A stretch of DNA of 64,000 nt from Streptomyces sp. SS1-1 (GTDB lineage: Bacteria > Actinomycetota > Actinomycetes > Streptomycetales > Streptomycetaceae): NCBI RefSeq assembly GCF_008973465.1, contig NZ_WBXN01000004.1, forward strand, positions 6,984,501 to 7,048,500, in the 5' to 3' direction. Below the pieces are notes generated by a model, which saw only the letters and a program-made list of their open reading frames with translations, was not told where the DNA came from and ran no database searches. Every line of letters starts with the position of its first letter. Within the stretch, counting starts at the first letter, position 1. Shown here piece after piece: positions 28,112 to 36,341 of the stretch. The translations under genes were made by a program, and so were the position numbers.

Positions 28112-28564
28112 GTGCCCACCCTGCTGATCGTGCATCACACCCCCTCGCCCAACTGCCAGGCCCTGCTGGAGGCCGTCGTCTCTGGTGCCACCGCGCCCGA
28201 GATCGAGGGCGTCGACGTCGTACGCCGCCCCGCGCTGTCCGCCACCGCCTCCGACGTGCTCCATGCGGACGCCTACCTCCTGGGCACACCCGCCAACCTC
28301 GGTTACATCTCCGGTGCCCTGAAGCACTTCTTCGACCAGATCTACTACCCGTGCCTCGACGCCACCCGGGGCCGCCCGTTCGGGCACTACGTGCACGGGG
28401 GCAGCGACGTCACCGGCGCCCTGCGGGCCGTCACCGCCATCACCACCGGGCTCGGCTGGCAGCCCGCCGCGCAGCCGGTGACGGTGACGGGCGAGCCCGC
28501 CAAGAAGGACATCGAGGCGTGCTGGGAGCTGGGCGCAACGCTCGCCGCGGGTCTCATGCCCTGA
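28112..28564 (+). CDS. Flavodoxin/NADPH-dependent FMN reductase-like protein
   Basis: 150 residues, GTG start. N-terminal LLIVHHTPSPNCQALLEAVVSGA fits the FMN phosphate loop of the flavodoxin-like fold, and LGTPANLGYISGALKHFFDQIYYPC is the WrbA/NAD(P)H-reductase loop around the isoalloxazine ring. It likely carries FMN and moves electrons to a small molecule. The gene ends in ATGCCCTGA, which forms part of a 16-bp word repeated 145 bp downstream. Confidence 0.78.
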   Translation: MPTLLIVHHTPSPNCQALLEAVVSGATAPEIEGVDVVRRPALSATASDVLHADAYLLGTPANLGYISGALKHFFDQIYYPCLDATRGRPFGHYVHGGSDVTGALRAVTAITTGLGWQPAAQPVTVTGEPAKKDIEACWELGATLAAGLMP

Positions 28565-28569
28565 CCGAC
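28554..28569 (+). repeat. 16-bp direct repeat, copy 1
   Basis: TCATGCCCTGACCGAC overlaps the last codons and stop of the flavodoxin-like gene. An exact second copy lies at 28699-28714 in the next gene's leader. A 16-base exact match this close is unlikely by chance and marks a local duplication or recombination scar. Confidence 0.7.
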
Positions 28570-28698
28570 TCACCCTCCATCCACCTGCGTTGACGCAGGC
28601 CAGAGCGTTTCAAACCGCCGGGCACTGAGAAACTTGTGAGAATTTCCGATGCGGTTGAACACACCTGGGACCGCCTCCGTATGAGAGCAGGGGGATTT

Positions 28699-28714
28699 TC
28701 ATGCCCTGACCGAC
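28699..28714 (+). repeat. 16-bp direct repeat, copy 2
   Basis: Exact second copy of TCATGCCCTGACCGAC, 22 bp before the TTG start of the DUF1996 gene. The 129 bp between the copies is more A/T-rich than the flanks and probably holds the promoter of that gene. Confidence 0.7.
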
Positions 28715-28736
28715 CACGAGGCGATGGAGTAATTCC

Positions 28737-30908
28737 TTGGGACGCAGCACGCGGAGACGCCCCACGGGCGCACGGCGCGCGACCTTTGCAGCGGTCGCGC
28801 TGATGTTGGGTGGTGGCGGCCTCGTCGCGGCCAATGTCTATGCCTCGGCCACCGAGGAGGGCGGGACCGACCCCGCCCAGACGCTGTCCACCCCGGCCGG
28901 CACGATCGACTGCCCCGACGTCGGCACCAAGCTGACGAACGTGCCGGAAGGGGCGAAGGAGGACGTCGCCAAGGAACTCGCCCTCCTGGACCAGCAGATC
29001 GCCGACGCCTACCAGCGTCTGATGAACGCCGGGCAGGCCATCGAGCGGGACGCGGCCTTCGCCGACAACGCGATCATGAATCCGCTGAAGGAGAAGCGCG
29101 CCGCCACGATCGAGCGGATCGCCATCGCCGTGGACCGCCAGGGCGACCGGCCCGAGGGCCTGGACGCCCTCGCCGCCTGCACCCTGCGCGCGCCCGAGAC
29201 CAGCGCCCCCGCCGACCAGGCCGGCGACGGCGCCCAGAACACGGGCGACGCCGGCCAGGGCGGCCAGCAGGGCGGCGGCGACCAGAACGCCGGGAACGGC
29301 GGCAACGGCCAGAACGGCAACGGCGGTCAGGCCGGCAACGGCCCCGTCGCCGAGGACTACGTGGACATCAAGTCCGTCCAGCCGAACGTCTCGAAGCCGG
29401 CCGTACGCAAGGGCGGTTCCCGCGGCACCTTCGCCACCAGCTGCGGCGTCAACGAGAACGGGCTGTTCAACTCGGACAACGTGATCGTGGCCCCCGGCGT
29501 CTCCAACGGCGCCCACCACTTCCACGACTACATCGGCAACCAGTCCAACTCCGCCTTCGCGAGCGACGAGGACCTGGCCAACGCCGAGACCAGCTGTGTG
29601 AACCAGAGCGACAAGTCCACCTACTACTGGCCGGTGCTGCGCCTGCAGAACGGCAAGCAGGAGCGGGACGCGGACAAGCCCGGCGGCGGCATCGAGGGCA
29701 ACGCCGGCGAGATCGTCCGGGCCAAGGAGGTGACGCTGAACTTCGTGGGCAACCCGCGGAGCAAGGTCACCGAGATGCCGCGCCTGCTGCGCATCATCAC
29801 CGGCGACGCCAAGGCGTTCGTCAACGGCCCGGCCAACGCCAACGCCTCGTGGAGCTGCACCGGGTTCGAGGACCGGCAGCTGAAGGACAAGTACCCGCTG
29901 TGCCCGAAGGGCAGTGACGTGGTGCGCACCTTCAAGTTCCAGAGCTGCTGGGACGGCCAGAACATCGACAGCGCCAACCACCGCGCCCACGTGGCGTTCG
30001 CGGCGGCCGACGGCAGCTGCGGAAACGGCTTCAAGGCCATCCCGCAGCTCGTGCAGCGGATCGTGTACGACGTCGACGCGCCCAGCCTCCAGGACGGCGG
30101 GAAGACCACTCCGCTGTTCGCGGTGGACTCCTTCCCGGAGCAGCTGCACAAGCCCGTCACCGACCACGGCGACTTCATCAACGTCTTCGACGAGAAGCTG
30201 ATGAGCGAGATGGTCGACTGCATCAACGCGGGACGCACCTGCGGTGTCGGCGCCGGCGACGGTGGCGACGGCGGCAACGGTGACGGTGGCAACGGTGGCG
30301 GTGGCAACGGCGGCGGTGGCCAGGAGGAGCCGACCCAGGCTCCCACCACCCCGCCGGCCGACAACGGCGGCGGCAACGGCGGGAACGGCGGCGGCAAGGG
30401 CGACGACCAGACGAAGCCGCCCGCCACGCAGGCCCCGACGACCGACGCCCCGGGAACCGGCAGCCCCGACGACGGCAAGAACGGCGGCGGCAAGAACGAC
30501 GGCGGCAAGAACGACGACGGCGGCAAGAACGACGACGGCGGTAAGAACGACGACGGCGGTAAGGGCGGCGACGGCGGTAAGGGTGGCGCCGGCAACGGTG
30601 ACGACGGCAACGCCGGCACCGGGCAGGACGACCGGCCGACCGGGTCCGCCACGGTGGCGCCGAAGGTCAGCGGCCAGCCGGACGCCGGGAACGACGCCGG
30701 CGACGACGAGGCGGAGGTCATCGGCACTCCCGCGCAGACCCAGCCCCCGACGAGCGACACCGACTCCCTCACGGGCGGTGCGCGCGCGCAGGCGGTCGGC
30801 GGCGACCTCGCCGAGACCGGCACCTCGCTCTGGCCCGCCGCGGGCGGAGCGGTGCTGCTGATCGCCGGGTTCGTGGTGCTCATGCGCACCAGGCGTCACG
30901 CCCGCTGA
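28737..30908 (+). CDS. DUF1996 surface protein with sortase-E LAETG anchor
   Basis: 723 residues. The TTG at 28737 is the start, because GGAG lies 7 nt upstream and it gives a clean signal peptide (RRRPTGARRATFAAVALM..., cut near YASA). A short helical domain (about 40-150) and a Gly/Asn linker lead to a DUF1996 domain at about 205-500: FATSCGVNENG, GAHHFHDYIGN, FQSCWDGQNID and DHGDFINVF, with His/Asp/Cys residues as in this secreted fungal/actinobacterial family. A Gly/Asp/Lys repeat region follows, then LAETG, a hydrophobic helix and RTRRHAR: a class E sortase signal for covalent cell-wall anchoring. Function of DUF1996 is unknown; a carbohydrate or wall-associated role is a guess. Confidence 0.88.
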   Translation: MGRSTRRRPTGARRATFAAVALMLGGGGLVAANVYASATEEGGTDPAQTLSTPAGTIDCPDVGTKLTNVPEGAKEDVAKELALLDQQIADAYQRLMNAGQAIERDAAFADNAIMNPLKEKRAATIERIAIAVDRQGDRPEGLDALAACTLRAPETSAPADQAGDGAQNTGDAGQGGQQGGGDQNAGNGGNGQNGNGGQAGNGPVAEDYVDIKSVQPNVSKPAVRKGGSRGTFATSCGVNENGLFNSDNVIVAPGVSNGAHHFHDYIGNQSNSAFASDEDLANAETSCVNQSDKSTYYWPVLRLQNGKQERDADKPGGGIEGNAGEIVRAKEVTLNFVGNPRSKVTEMPRLLRIITGDAKAFVNGPANANASWSCTGFEDRQLKDKYPLCPKGSDVVRTFKFQSCWDGQNIDSANHRAHVAFAAADGSCGNGFKAIPQLVQRIVYDVDAPSLQDGGKTTPLFAVDSFPEQLHKPVTDHGDFINVFDEKLMSEMVDCINAGRTCGVGAGDGGDGGNGDGGNGGGGNGGGGQEEPTQAPTTPPADNGGGNGGNGGGKGDDQTKPPATQAPTTDAPGTGSPDDGKNGGGKNDGGKNDDGGKNDDGGKNDDGGKGGDGGKGGAGNGDDGNAGTGQDDRPTGSATVAPKVSGQPDAGNDAGDDEAEVIGTPAQTQPPTSDTDSLTGGARAQAVGGDLAETGTSLWPAAGGAVLLIAGFVVLMRTRRHAR
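30484..30585 (+). repeat. 18-bp tandem repeats coding for GGKNDD units
   Basis: About five imperfect 18-bp units of GGCGGCAAGAACGACGAC type encode a hydrophilic GGKNDD/GGKGGD stalk just before the wall anchor. Such repeats expand and contract readily and set the distance of the exposed domain from the peptidoglycan. Confidence 0.8.
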
Positions 30909-30932
30909 CGCAGGCACCGACGCGTCGGCGAA

Positions 30933-30963
30933 GGGCCCGGACCGGGATCACCGGTCCGGGCCC
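30933..30963. terminator. Bidirectional hairpin terminator
   Basis: GGGCCCGGACCGG (30933-30945) pairs perfectly with CCGGTCCGGGCCC (30951-30963) around GATCA. The 13-bp stem lies between two convergent genes and can serve both; there is no U-tract, as is usual in Streptomyces. Confidence 0.85.
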
Positions 30964-30970
30964 CTCCGCG

Positions 30971-31759
30971 TCAGGGCGTAGGCAGGCCCGCCGGGCGCGC
31001 CGGACGCCCGAGCCGGACCGGCACACCGGGGGAGTAGAGCACGCTGACCGGATCTCCGGCGGGCGCCGGCAGACCGGCCGCCGTGATCAGGTCCTCCTCG
31101 CAGGTGAGCACCTCGGCGCGGTGCAGCGGCCAGCGCGGATGGTCGTTCGGCAGGTAGGCCGACGGCCCGGACGCGCCGAAGAACGCGTTGTGCATGCCCC
31201 AACGGGCCGTCAGAAAGTGCTCCAGCCCGGTCGGCTCGGCGATCGGCTCCCCGACACGCACGGTGACGAGGCTGGAGGCGCCGCGCGGCCCCGGCCACCT
31301 CCGGCGACCGGCGTACGTGACGGTGTCGCCGGCCCGCCGCACGGACATCCGCGACCACAGGTACGGCAGCCGGAAGCCGACGCGGCCCATGACGACCGGG
31401 ATCAGCCGGGCGGCGTCCATGGAGAGGAACACCACCCCGCGCCGCCCGTGCGCGTCCACCGAGTAGAGCCGCACGTTGGTCTCCGGGAACGTCCCCAGAT
31501 ACGGCACCCCGGGCAGCCCGAGCCAGCCGACCCGATGCATCCGGAAGGCGACGAGACCGACGTAGGTCGCCCCGTCGTAGGTGTCGGGGACGGTGCCGCG
31601 CGGCAGCAGCCGGGCCACGGCATCCGGCTCGACCGCCCAGTGCAGAAAGGCGAGATCGAGCCACTGCTGGGTGAGCAGCGGACTGCGGACCCGGGAGGGG
31701 GCGTCCGGTGAGACGGGCGACGGCTCGAACACCCGCCCAGCATGCCAGAGCCGCCGCAC
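30971..31759 (-). CDS. DUF2071 (YqjF-like) protein
   Basis: 262 residues. Matches the DUF2071/YqjF family: QQWLDLAFLHWAVEPDAVARLLPRG at the N-terminus, TYDGATYVGLVAFRMHRVG, ETNVRLYSVD and RGVVFLSMDAARL, which lines a barrel related to acetoacetate-decarboxylase folds. Length is normal. The GTG at 31759 is used; a second GTG at 31732 (VFEPSPV) is also possible. No signal peptide, and function is unknown. The molybdate-transport genes lie upstream with a 24-bp gap to the modC stop. Confidence 0.78.
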   Translation of the reverse strand: MRRLWHAGRVFEPSPVSPDAPSRVRSPLLTQQWLDLAFLHWAVEPDAVARLLPRGTVPDTYDGATYVGLVAFRMHRVGWLGLPGVPYLGTFPETNVRLYSVDAHGRRGVVFLSMDAARLIPVVMGRVGFRLPYLWSRMSVRRAGDTVTYAGRRRWPGPRGASSLVTVRVGEPIAEPTGLEHFLTARWGMHNAFFGASGPSAYLPNDHPRWPLHRAEVLTCEEDLITAAGLPAPAGDPVSVLYSPGVPVRLGRPARPAGLPTP

Positions 31760-31783
31760 CGGCCGGCTGGTGATCCGCCCGGA

Positions 31784-32863
31784 TCAGGCCGGGTAGGCGT
31801 GGGTCTGGGCCGCCTTGACCGTGGCCCACACCGTCGCGCCGGGCCGCAGGTCGAGTTCGGCGGCGGCGAGCGTCGTCAGGTCGGCGGCCAGCGGGAGTTC
31901 ACCGGAGAGCGCCGCGCGGATCTGGTCGCCGTGCGTCTCCAGGCCGTCCACCTCGCAGCGCCAGAGGTTGCGGGCGCTGGACCCCGTGGGCCGCTCCCGG
32001 TGCAGGGTCACCGCACCCGGCGGGAACGCGACGAAGACCGGGCCCGTCAGCTCCTCGGTGGTCGTGACCACCGGCCCGCCGTCGACCCGTACCGCGTGCC
32101 CGTCCGCCTCACCCCGGTAGAGGTTGAGGCCGACCAGCCGGGCGATGTAGTCGCTGCGCGGATGCCGCGCGATGTCGGCCGGGCCGCCCTCCTGGACGAC
32201 CCGCCCGTCCTCGATGACGACGAGATGGTCGGCCAGCACCATGGCGTCCAGCGGATCATGCGTGACCAGGACGGCGACCGCCTCGAAGTCCGCGAGGTGG
32301 TGGCGCAGTCGGGCCCGTACGTCGAGCCGGGTCCGGGCGTCGAGCGCGGCGAGCGGCTCGTCGAGGAGGAGCAGCCGCGGCCGGGTCGCCAGGGCGCGGG
32401 CGAGTGCGACCCGCTGGGCCTGCCCACCGGACAGCCGGCGTGGTCTGCTCGCGGCGTGCTCGGCGAGCCCCAACCGCTCCAGCCAGGCGGCGGCCTGCGC
32501 ACGCGCGGCGGCCTTGGGGACCTTCCGGCAGCGCGGCCCGAACGCCACGTTGTCCAGCGCGGACAGATGCGGGAAGAGCAGATAGTCCTGGAAGACCACG
32601 CCGACCGGGCGGGCCTCGGGCGGCGTACGGCCGAGGTCGGCGCCGTCCAGCAGCAGATGCCCGGCGGACAGCGGGACCAGCCCGGCCAGTGCGCGCAGCG
32701 CGGTCGTCTTGCCGGCCCCGTTCGGGCCGAGGAGCGCGACCACGTCTCCGGGCGCGGCGCGCAGCGCCACGTCGAGGCGGAAGGCGTCCCGCTGCACGAC
32801 CAGTCGCGCGTCCAGGCCCTCGCCGTCGCGTGAGGACCCGGTCCTGTGAACCGTCCCGGTCAT
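31784..32863 (-). CDS. modC: Molybdate ABC transporter ATP-binding protein ModC
   Basis: 359 residues. ATPase domain: Walker A GPNGAGKTT near residue 45, signature LSGGQAQRVALARALA, Walker B LLLLDEPLAAL and the H-loop THDPLDAM. The C-terminal third (about 260-359) is a TOBE/Mop-type domain that binds oxyanion or regulates transport. The ATG at 32863 overlaps the modB stop by 4 bp, so the pair is coupled. It energises molybdate (or tungstate) import with ModB. Assignment over sulfate or iron relies on the ModB type and the HTH-TOBE gene next door. Confidence 0.88.
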   Translation of the reverse strand: MTGTVHRTGSSRDGEGLDARLVVQRDAFRLDVALRAAPGDVVALLGPNGAGKTTALRALAGLVPLSAGHLLLDGADLGRTPPEARPVGVVFQDYLLFPHLSALDNVAFGPRCRKVPKAAARAQAAAWLERLGLAEHAASRPRRLSGGQAQRVALARALATRPRLLLLDEPLAALDARTRLDVRARLRHHLADFEAVAVLVTHDPLDAMVLADHLVVIEDGRVVQEGGPADIARHPRSDYIARLVGLNLYRGEADGHAVRVDGGPVVTTTEELTGPVFVAFPPGAVTLHRERPTGSSARNLWRCEVDGLETHGDQIRAALSGELPLAADLTTLAAAELDLRPGATVWATVKAAQTHAYPA

Positions 32864-33693
32864 GAGGCGGTCGTCCAGCGGTCCCGCAGCCCCGCGAGCA
32901 CCGCGACCGACACCGCGAGCAGGACGAGACTCAGCGCGATCGCCGCCTCCGGGTCGTTCTGCAGGGCCAGGTAAACGGCGAGCGGCATGGTCTGGGTCCG
33001 GCCGGGGAAGTTCCCGGCGAAGGTGATGGTCGCCCCGAACTCGCCGAGCGCCCGCGCCCAGGCGAGCACGGCACCGGCCGCGATGCCGGGCGCGACCAGC
33101 GGCAGCGTGACCCGGCGGAACGCGGTGAACCGGGAGGCGCCCAGGGTGGCGGCGGCCTCCTCGTAGCGCGGGTCGGCGGCCCGCAGGGTGCCCTCGACGC
33201 TGATGACGAGGAACGGCATCGCCACGAACGCCTCGGCCACCACCACCCCCGCCGTGGTGAACGGCAGCGTCACCCCGAACCAGTCGTCCAGCAGACGCCC
33301 CGCCACACCGTTGCGGCCGAGCGCCATCAGCAGCGCCACACCGCCGACCACGGGCGGCAGTACCAGCGGCAGGGTGACCAGGGCCCGCACCAGCCGCCGC
33401 CCCGGGAACTCGACCCGCGCCAGCAGCCAGGCCAGCGGCACGCCCACGACCAGGCTCACCGCGGTCGCCGCCGTCGCGCAGACCAGGGACAGCCGCAGCG
33501 CCTGCCACACCTCGGCGCTGGTCAGCAGCTCGGGCATGCTCCGCCAGGGCGCCCGTACGAGCAGCGCGACCAGCGGCAGGACGAGGAACGCGACCCCGAT
33601 CAGGGCGGGGACGAGCAGGGGCAGGGGAGCCGCGCGGCTCACCCGCAGGCGCCGCCGACCGCCGGCCGGGAGCCCGGGGACGTCCTTCTCCAC
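32860..33693 (-). CDS. modB: Molybdate ABC transporter permease ModB
   Basis: 277 residues from the GTG at 33693, chosen because GGAGGAGG precedes it and the length then matches ModB. An upstream ATG at 33810 would add a 39-residue Ser-rich extension not expected in the family. Several hydrophobic helices are visible, and the EAA loop reads EEAAATLGASRFTAFRRVTLPL, where the ATPase docks. ARALGEFGATITFAGNF is typical of ModB/CysT permeases. The periplasmic binding protein gene modA, usually adjacent, is absent from this window. Confidence 0.87.
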   Translation of the reverse strand: MEKDVPGLPAGGRRRLRVSRAAPLPLLVPALIGVAFLVLPLVALLVRAPWRSMPELLTSAEVWQALRLSLVCATAATAVSLVVGVPLAWLLARVEFPGRRLVRALVTLPLVLPPVVGGVALLMALGRNGVAGRLLDDWFGVTLPFTTAGVVVAEAFVAMPFLVISVEGTLRAADPRYEEAAATLGASRFTAFRRVTLPLVAPGIAAGAVLAWARALGEFGATITFAGNFPGRTQTMPLAVYLALQNDPEAAIALSLVLLAVSVAVLAGLRDRWTTAS

Positions 33694-33849
33694 GTCGCCC
33701 TCCTCCACTCCCTCATGCTTCACACCCGTGTACGCCGACGATGATGATACTGACGCGGATGCAAGCGGAAGGCCCGCTGTCGCTTCGCACGAGCCGGTGC
33801 ATCGCCGCACGGGCCTCGCATGTGCGTTCGCACGGAACGCCCGGCCCGC

Positions 33850-34245
33850 TCAGGCCCTGTCGACATGGACATTCGTCGACTTCACGCGCGCGGTGGCCTC
33901 CATGCCCACTTCCAGACCCAGCTCCTCCACGGCCTCCCGCGTCAGGAGGGACACCAGCCGGTGCGGCCCGGCCTGGATCTCCACCTGGGCCGCCACGTCC
34001 CCCAGCTTGATCGCGGTGACGATCCCGGGGAAGGCGTTGCGCACCGAGGTCGAGGAGGGCGCCTCCTCACCCGCGCCGGAGCGCGCGAGCTCCACGGAGA
34101 AGGCGGCGAGGTCCTTGCCGTCGATGAGCCGCCTGCCGCTCTCGTCGCGATGGGTGGCGACCCTGCCCGCGTCCGCCCAGCGCCGGGCCGTGTCCGGACT
34201 GACGCCCAGCAGCCGCGCCGCCTGACCGATCGTGTATGCCTGCAT
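33850..34245 (-). CDS. HTH-TOBE molybdenum-responsive regulator
   Basis: 131 residues. The N-terminal MerR/excisionase-type helix-turn-helix MQAYTIGQAARLLGVSPDTARRWADAGRV (to about residue 60) is joined to a single TOBE/Mop domain (RNAFPGIVTAIKLGDVAAQVEIQ and EATARVKSTNVHV) that binds molybdate. It lies upstream of modBC in the same direction with a 156-bp gap and likely senses intracellular molybdate to control them. It is a compact actinobacterial alternative to ModE. The ATG at 34245 gives the normal start of the HTH. Confidence 0.84.
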   Translation of the reverse strand: MQAYTIGQAARLLGVSPDTARRWADAGRVATHRDESGRRLIDGKDLAAFSVELARSGAGEEAPSSTSVRNAFPGIVTAIKLGDVAAQVEIQAGPHRLVSLLTREAVEELGLEVGMEATARVKSTNVHVDRA

Positions 34246-34355
34246 GGCGCCAAGATAGGTCAGCCCCCGGCCCCCGCCGCCCCCGGACCGGCCGGACGGC
34301 GACCGGCATGCGCCGTACGCATGAGGCATGAGCGGCCCGCGCTAGAGTCGCCCCC

Positions 34356-34667
34356 ATGCGTATGGGACTCGACGAGCGGGCGCGGGCGGCGGTCGCCGCG
34401 CTCCTGCACGCCACCGGTGAGTCGCAGACCGCCCTCGCGGCGGTACTCGGGGTCAGCCAGGCCCAGGTGAGCCGGCGTCAGTCCGGGGCGGCCGTCTGGA
34501 GCCTCGCCGACTGCGACGTCGTCGCCGCGCACTACGGCATCGACGTGCTCGACCTCCTCGCGGGCCCGACCCGCGCCACCGAGGCCCTGCCCGCCGAGCG
34601 GCGCCGCAGACAGGCCCGCCCCGCCGGGCCCACCCGTGCCGCCGTGGGGGACGGGGTGGCCCGATGA
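34356..34667 (+). CDS. Small XRE-type HTH protein coupled to the Tap-like gene
   Basis: 103 residues. A Cro/CI-type HTH is clear: SQTALAAVLGVSQAQVSRRQSG, with a second helix pair in SLADCDVVAAHYGIDVLDLLAG. The tail is basic (AERRRRQARPAG). Its stop overlaps the next start in an ATGA, so the two proteins are made together. It is too short for, and does not look like, the terminal protein Tpg, which is the usual partner of Tap. It may direct the partner to DNA or repress the pair. Confidence 0.75.
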   Translation: MRMGLDERARAAVAALLHATGESQTALAAVLGVSQAQVSRRQSGAAVWSLADCDVVAAHYGIDVLDLLAGPTRATEALPAERRRRQARPAGPTRAAVGDGVAR

Positions 34668-36160
34668 CCGACTTCGACGCGATCGACGCCCTGCTCGCCG
34701 GGGCCAGGAAAGAGGTCCCGCTGCCGCCGGTGCCGGAGCGCCGCGCCCTGCGGGAGGAGCTGGGCCTGTCCCGGCCCCAGCTGGCGCAGGCCCTCGGCGT
34801 CGGACCGTCCACGATCGCGGGCTGGGAGTCCGGCCGGGACCCGAGCGGCGAGGTCCGCGAGAAGTACGCCTACTTCCTGGAGGGCGCCCGCACGAAACTA
34901 GCCGCGGACTCCACCCCACCGGCCGACGAGCCGTCCACCGGTTCCCCGACCGAGGCCGCCCCCGCCCCGGAGGCGCCCGCCACCACGAGCGGCCCGGGCG
35001 ACGGCGACGAGTTGTCCGCCCCTCAGCCCTGCGTCCTGTGCGGCCGGCCCGCCCGGCACCAGGTGGAGGGCTTCCCCCAGCACCTCGACCCCGCCGAATG
35101 CGGCACCGATGACGCCGAACGGACCCCTCCGCGTGAGGAGTCCCGCCCCGAGCCGAGCGTCGCCCCGCGCCCCCAGAAGGTCGTCCCGGCCGGACGGCGG
35201 CTGCGGACGGGCGAGGCCCCGGACCCGATCGCCGCCGCCGTCGCGGCCGCCCTCGATCAGCACTCCGGCGACGTCGAGGCCGCCACCGCCGCCCTGGTCA
35301 GACGGGCCATCCCGGACGCCATGGCGCTGCTGGACCGGACCCGCAAGGGCGGCCGGTACGACATCGTCGCCCACCCCTGGCTGCCCGACGTCCTGCGCAA
35401 GCCCACGGCCCGCGGCGCCGACGAGATCTGGGAGGCCCGGCCCAAGTGGACCCGGCCCACGCTCCCGCCCGGCGAGCACCAGGTGACCGCCCTCGACGTC
35501 AACGGCGCCTATCTGTCCGCCCTCAAGACCCATCTGCCGATCGGCCGGCTCGAACACTCCACGGGCGACCAGCACGACCGGCGCCGCGCCGGCGTGCACC
35601 TCGTCACCCCGCCCGACTGGGAGCACGACGCCTATCTGCCCAACCCGCTCGGCAACCGGGACGAACCTGGCCCCCTGTGGGTGACCGAGCCGACGCTGCG
35701 CCTGCTGCAGCGGCTCTCCGGCCCCCGGTACGGGCTGTGCGACCCGCCCGTGATCCACGAGTCGTGGACCTCCGGGGCCACCGAGAACCTGCTGGAGAAG
35801 TTCCGGGTCCTGCTGAAGGACGCCCGCGACCGGGCGATCGCCGAGGGCGACGAGGTCACGCTGGAGTACGTGAAGGCCATGTACGCGAAGTTCGTCTCCA
35901 CGATGGGGGAGTCGAACTACAACCGGGAGCTGTACCGCACCGACTGGATGCACCTGATCCGCTCCCAGGCGTTCGTGAACCTGTGGTGGAAGGCACACCG
36001 CGCCTACGACGAGGGCCTGATGGTCGTGCGTGCCATGGGCACCGACGAACTGCACGTCATCGGTGACTGGCGGGCGGTGTTCCCGGAGGGGCGCGCGGTG
36101 ACCGAGGTGAAAGTCAAGGACGTCTACACCGTCGGCGAGGCGGTCCGGCCGGAGAGCTAG
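34664..36160 (+). CDS. Tap-like HTH protein with phi29-type DNA polymerase motifs
   Basis: 498 residues. The N-terminus (FDAIDALLAGARKE... then HTH LSRPQLAQALGVGPSTIAGWESGR, about 36-58) resembles Tap, the Streptomyces telomere-associated protein. A CxxC...H...C cluster at 123-147 may bind zinc. Residues about 230-498 show family-B polymerase landmarks in order: motif A LDVNGAYLSALKTHLPIG (Asp278; phi29 has FDVNSLYP and LPYG), fingers YVKAMYAKFVST (Lys404) and motif C GTDELHVIG (Asp461; phi29 DTDSIHLTG). The first motif C Asp is Gly. No exonuclease domain fits before motif A. Tap works with terminal protein Tpg at linear-chromosome ends; no tpg is adjacent here. Function at this locus is unknown. 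Confidence 0.65.
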   Translation: MTDFDAIDALLAGARKEVPLPPVPERRALREELGLSRPQLAQALGVGPSTIAGWESGRDPSGEVREKYAYFLEGARTKLAADSTPPADEPSTGSPTEAAPAPEAPATTSGPGDGDELSAPQPCVLCGRPARHQVEGFPQHLDPAECGTDDAERTPPREESRPEPSVAPRPQKVVPAGRRLRTGEAPDPIAAAVAAALDQHSGDVEAATAALVRRAIPDAMALLDRTRKGGRYDIVAHPWLPDVLRKPTARGADEIWEARPKWTRPTLPPGEHQVTALDVNGAYLSALKTHLPIGRLEHSTGDQHDRRRAGVHLVTPPDWEHDAYLPNPLGNRDEPGPLWVTEPTLRLLQRLSGPRYGLCDPPVIHESWTSGATENLLEKFRVLLKDARDRAIAEGDEVTLEYVKAMYAKFVSTMGESNYNRELYRTDWMHLIRSQAFVNLWWKAHRAYDEGLMVVRAMGTDELHVIGDWRAVFPEGRAVTEVKVKDVYTVGEAVRPES

Positions 36161-36341
36161 CGCCCGAGTTGCCCGGTGATGGCACTCCGTGTCCTGTGTG
36201 AGCACCCCGCCGCCGGGGAACCTGGCAGGCTGCACCCGGTTCGGGACGCGTATCCGCGCTCTCGTTGGGAACCAGCAGCGGAGGAAGCAGCAAGGACAAG
36301 TCACCGCGGCCGAAACGGCGGACGGGGCCGAAGAAGGTGTG
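36161..36341. other. Intergenic leader of the ATPase gene
   Basis: 181 bp without a convincing gene. An upstream GTG (36189) in frame with the next gene would add 51 low-complexity residues with no family support, so this is read as promoter/leader. No clear -35/-10 pair was recognised. Confidence 0.4.

Noticed and set aside
30463..30600. Possible CRISPR array or minisatellite
   Set aside because: The repeats are contiguous 18-bp units without spacers and encode a Gly/Asp/Lys stalk in frame, so they are protein-coding repeats.
33694..33810. N-terminal extension of ModB from an upstream ATG
   Set aside because: The added Ser-rich stretch does not fit the family, and the GTG at 33693 has a much better ribosome-binding site.
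34356..34667. Terminal protein Tpg
   Set aside because: At 103 residues it is well short of Tpg (about 185) and shows only an HTH with a basic tail.
36189..36341. 51-residue N-terminal extension of the RsbW-like ATPase
   Set aside because: No family similarity, and the ATG at 36342 is preceded by GAAGG.
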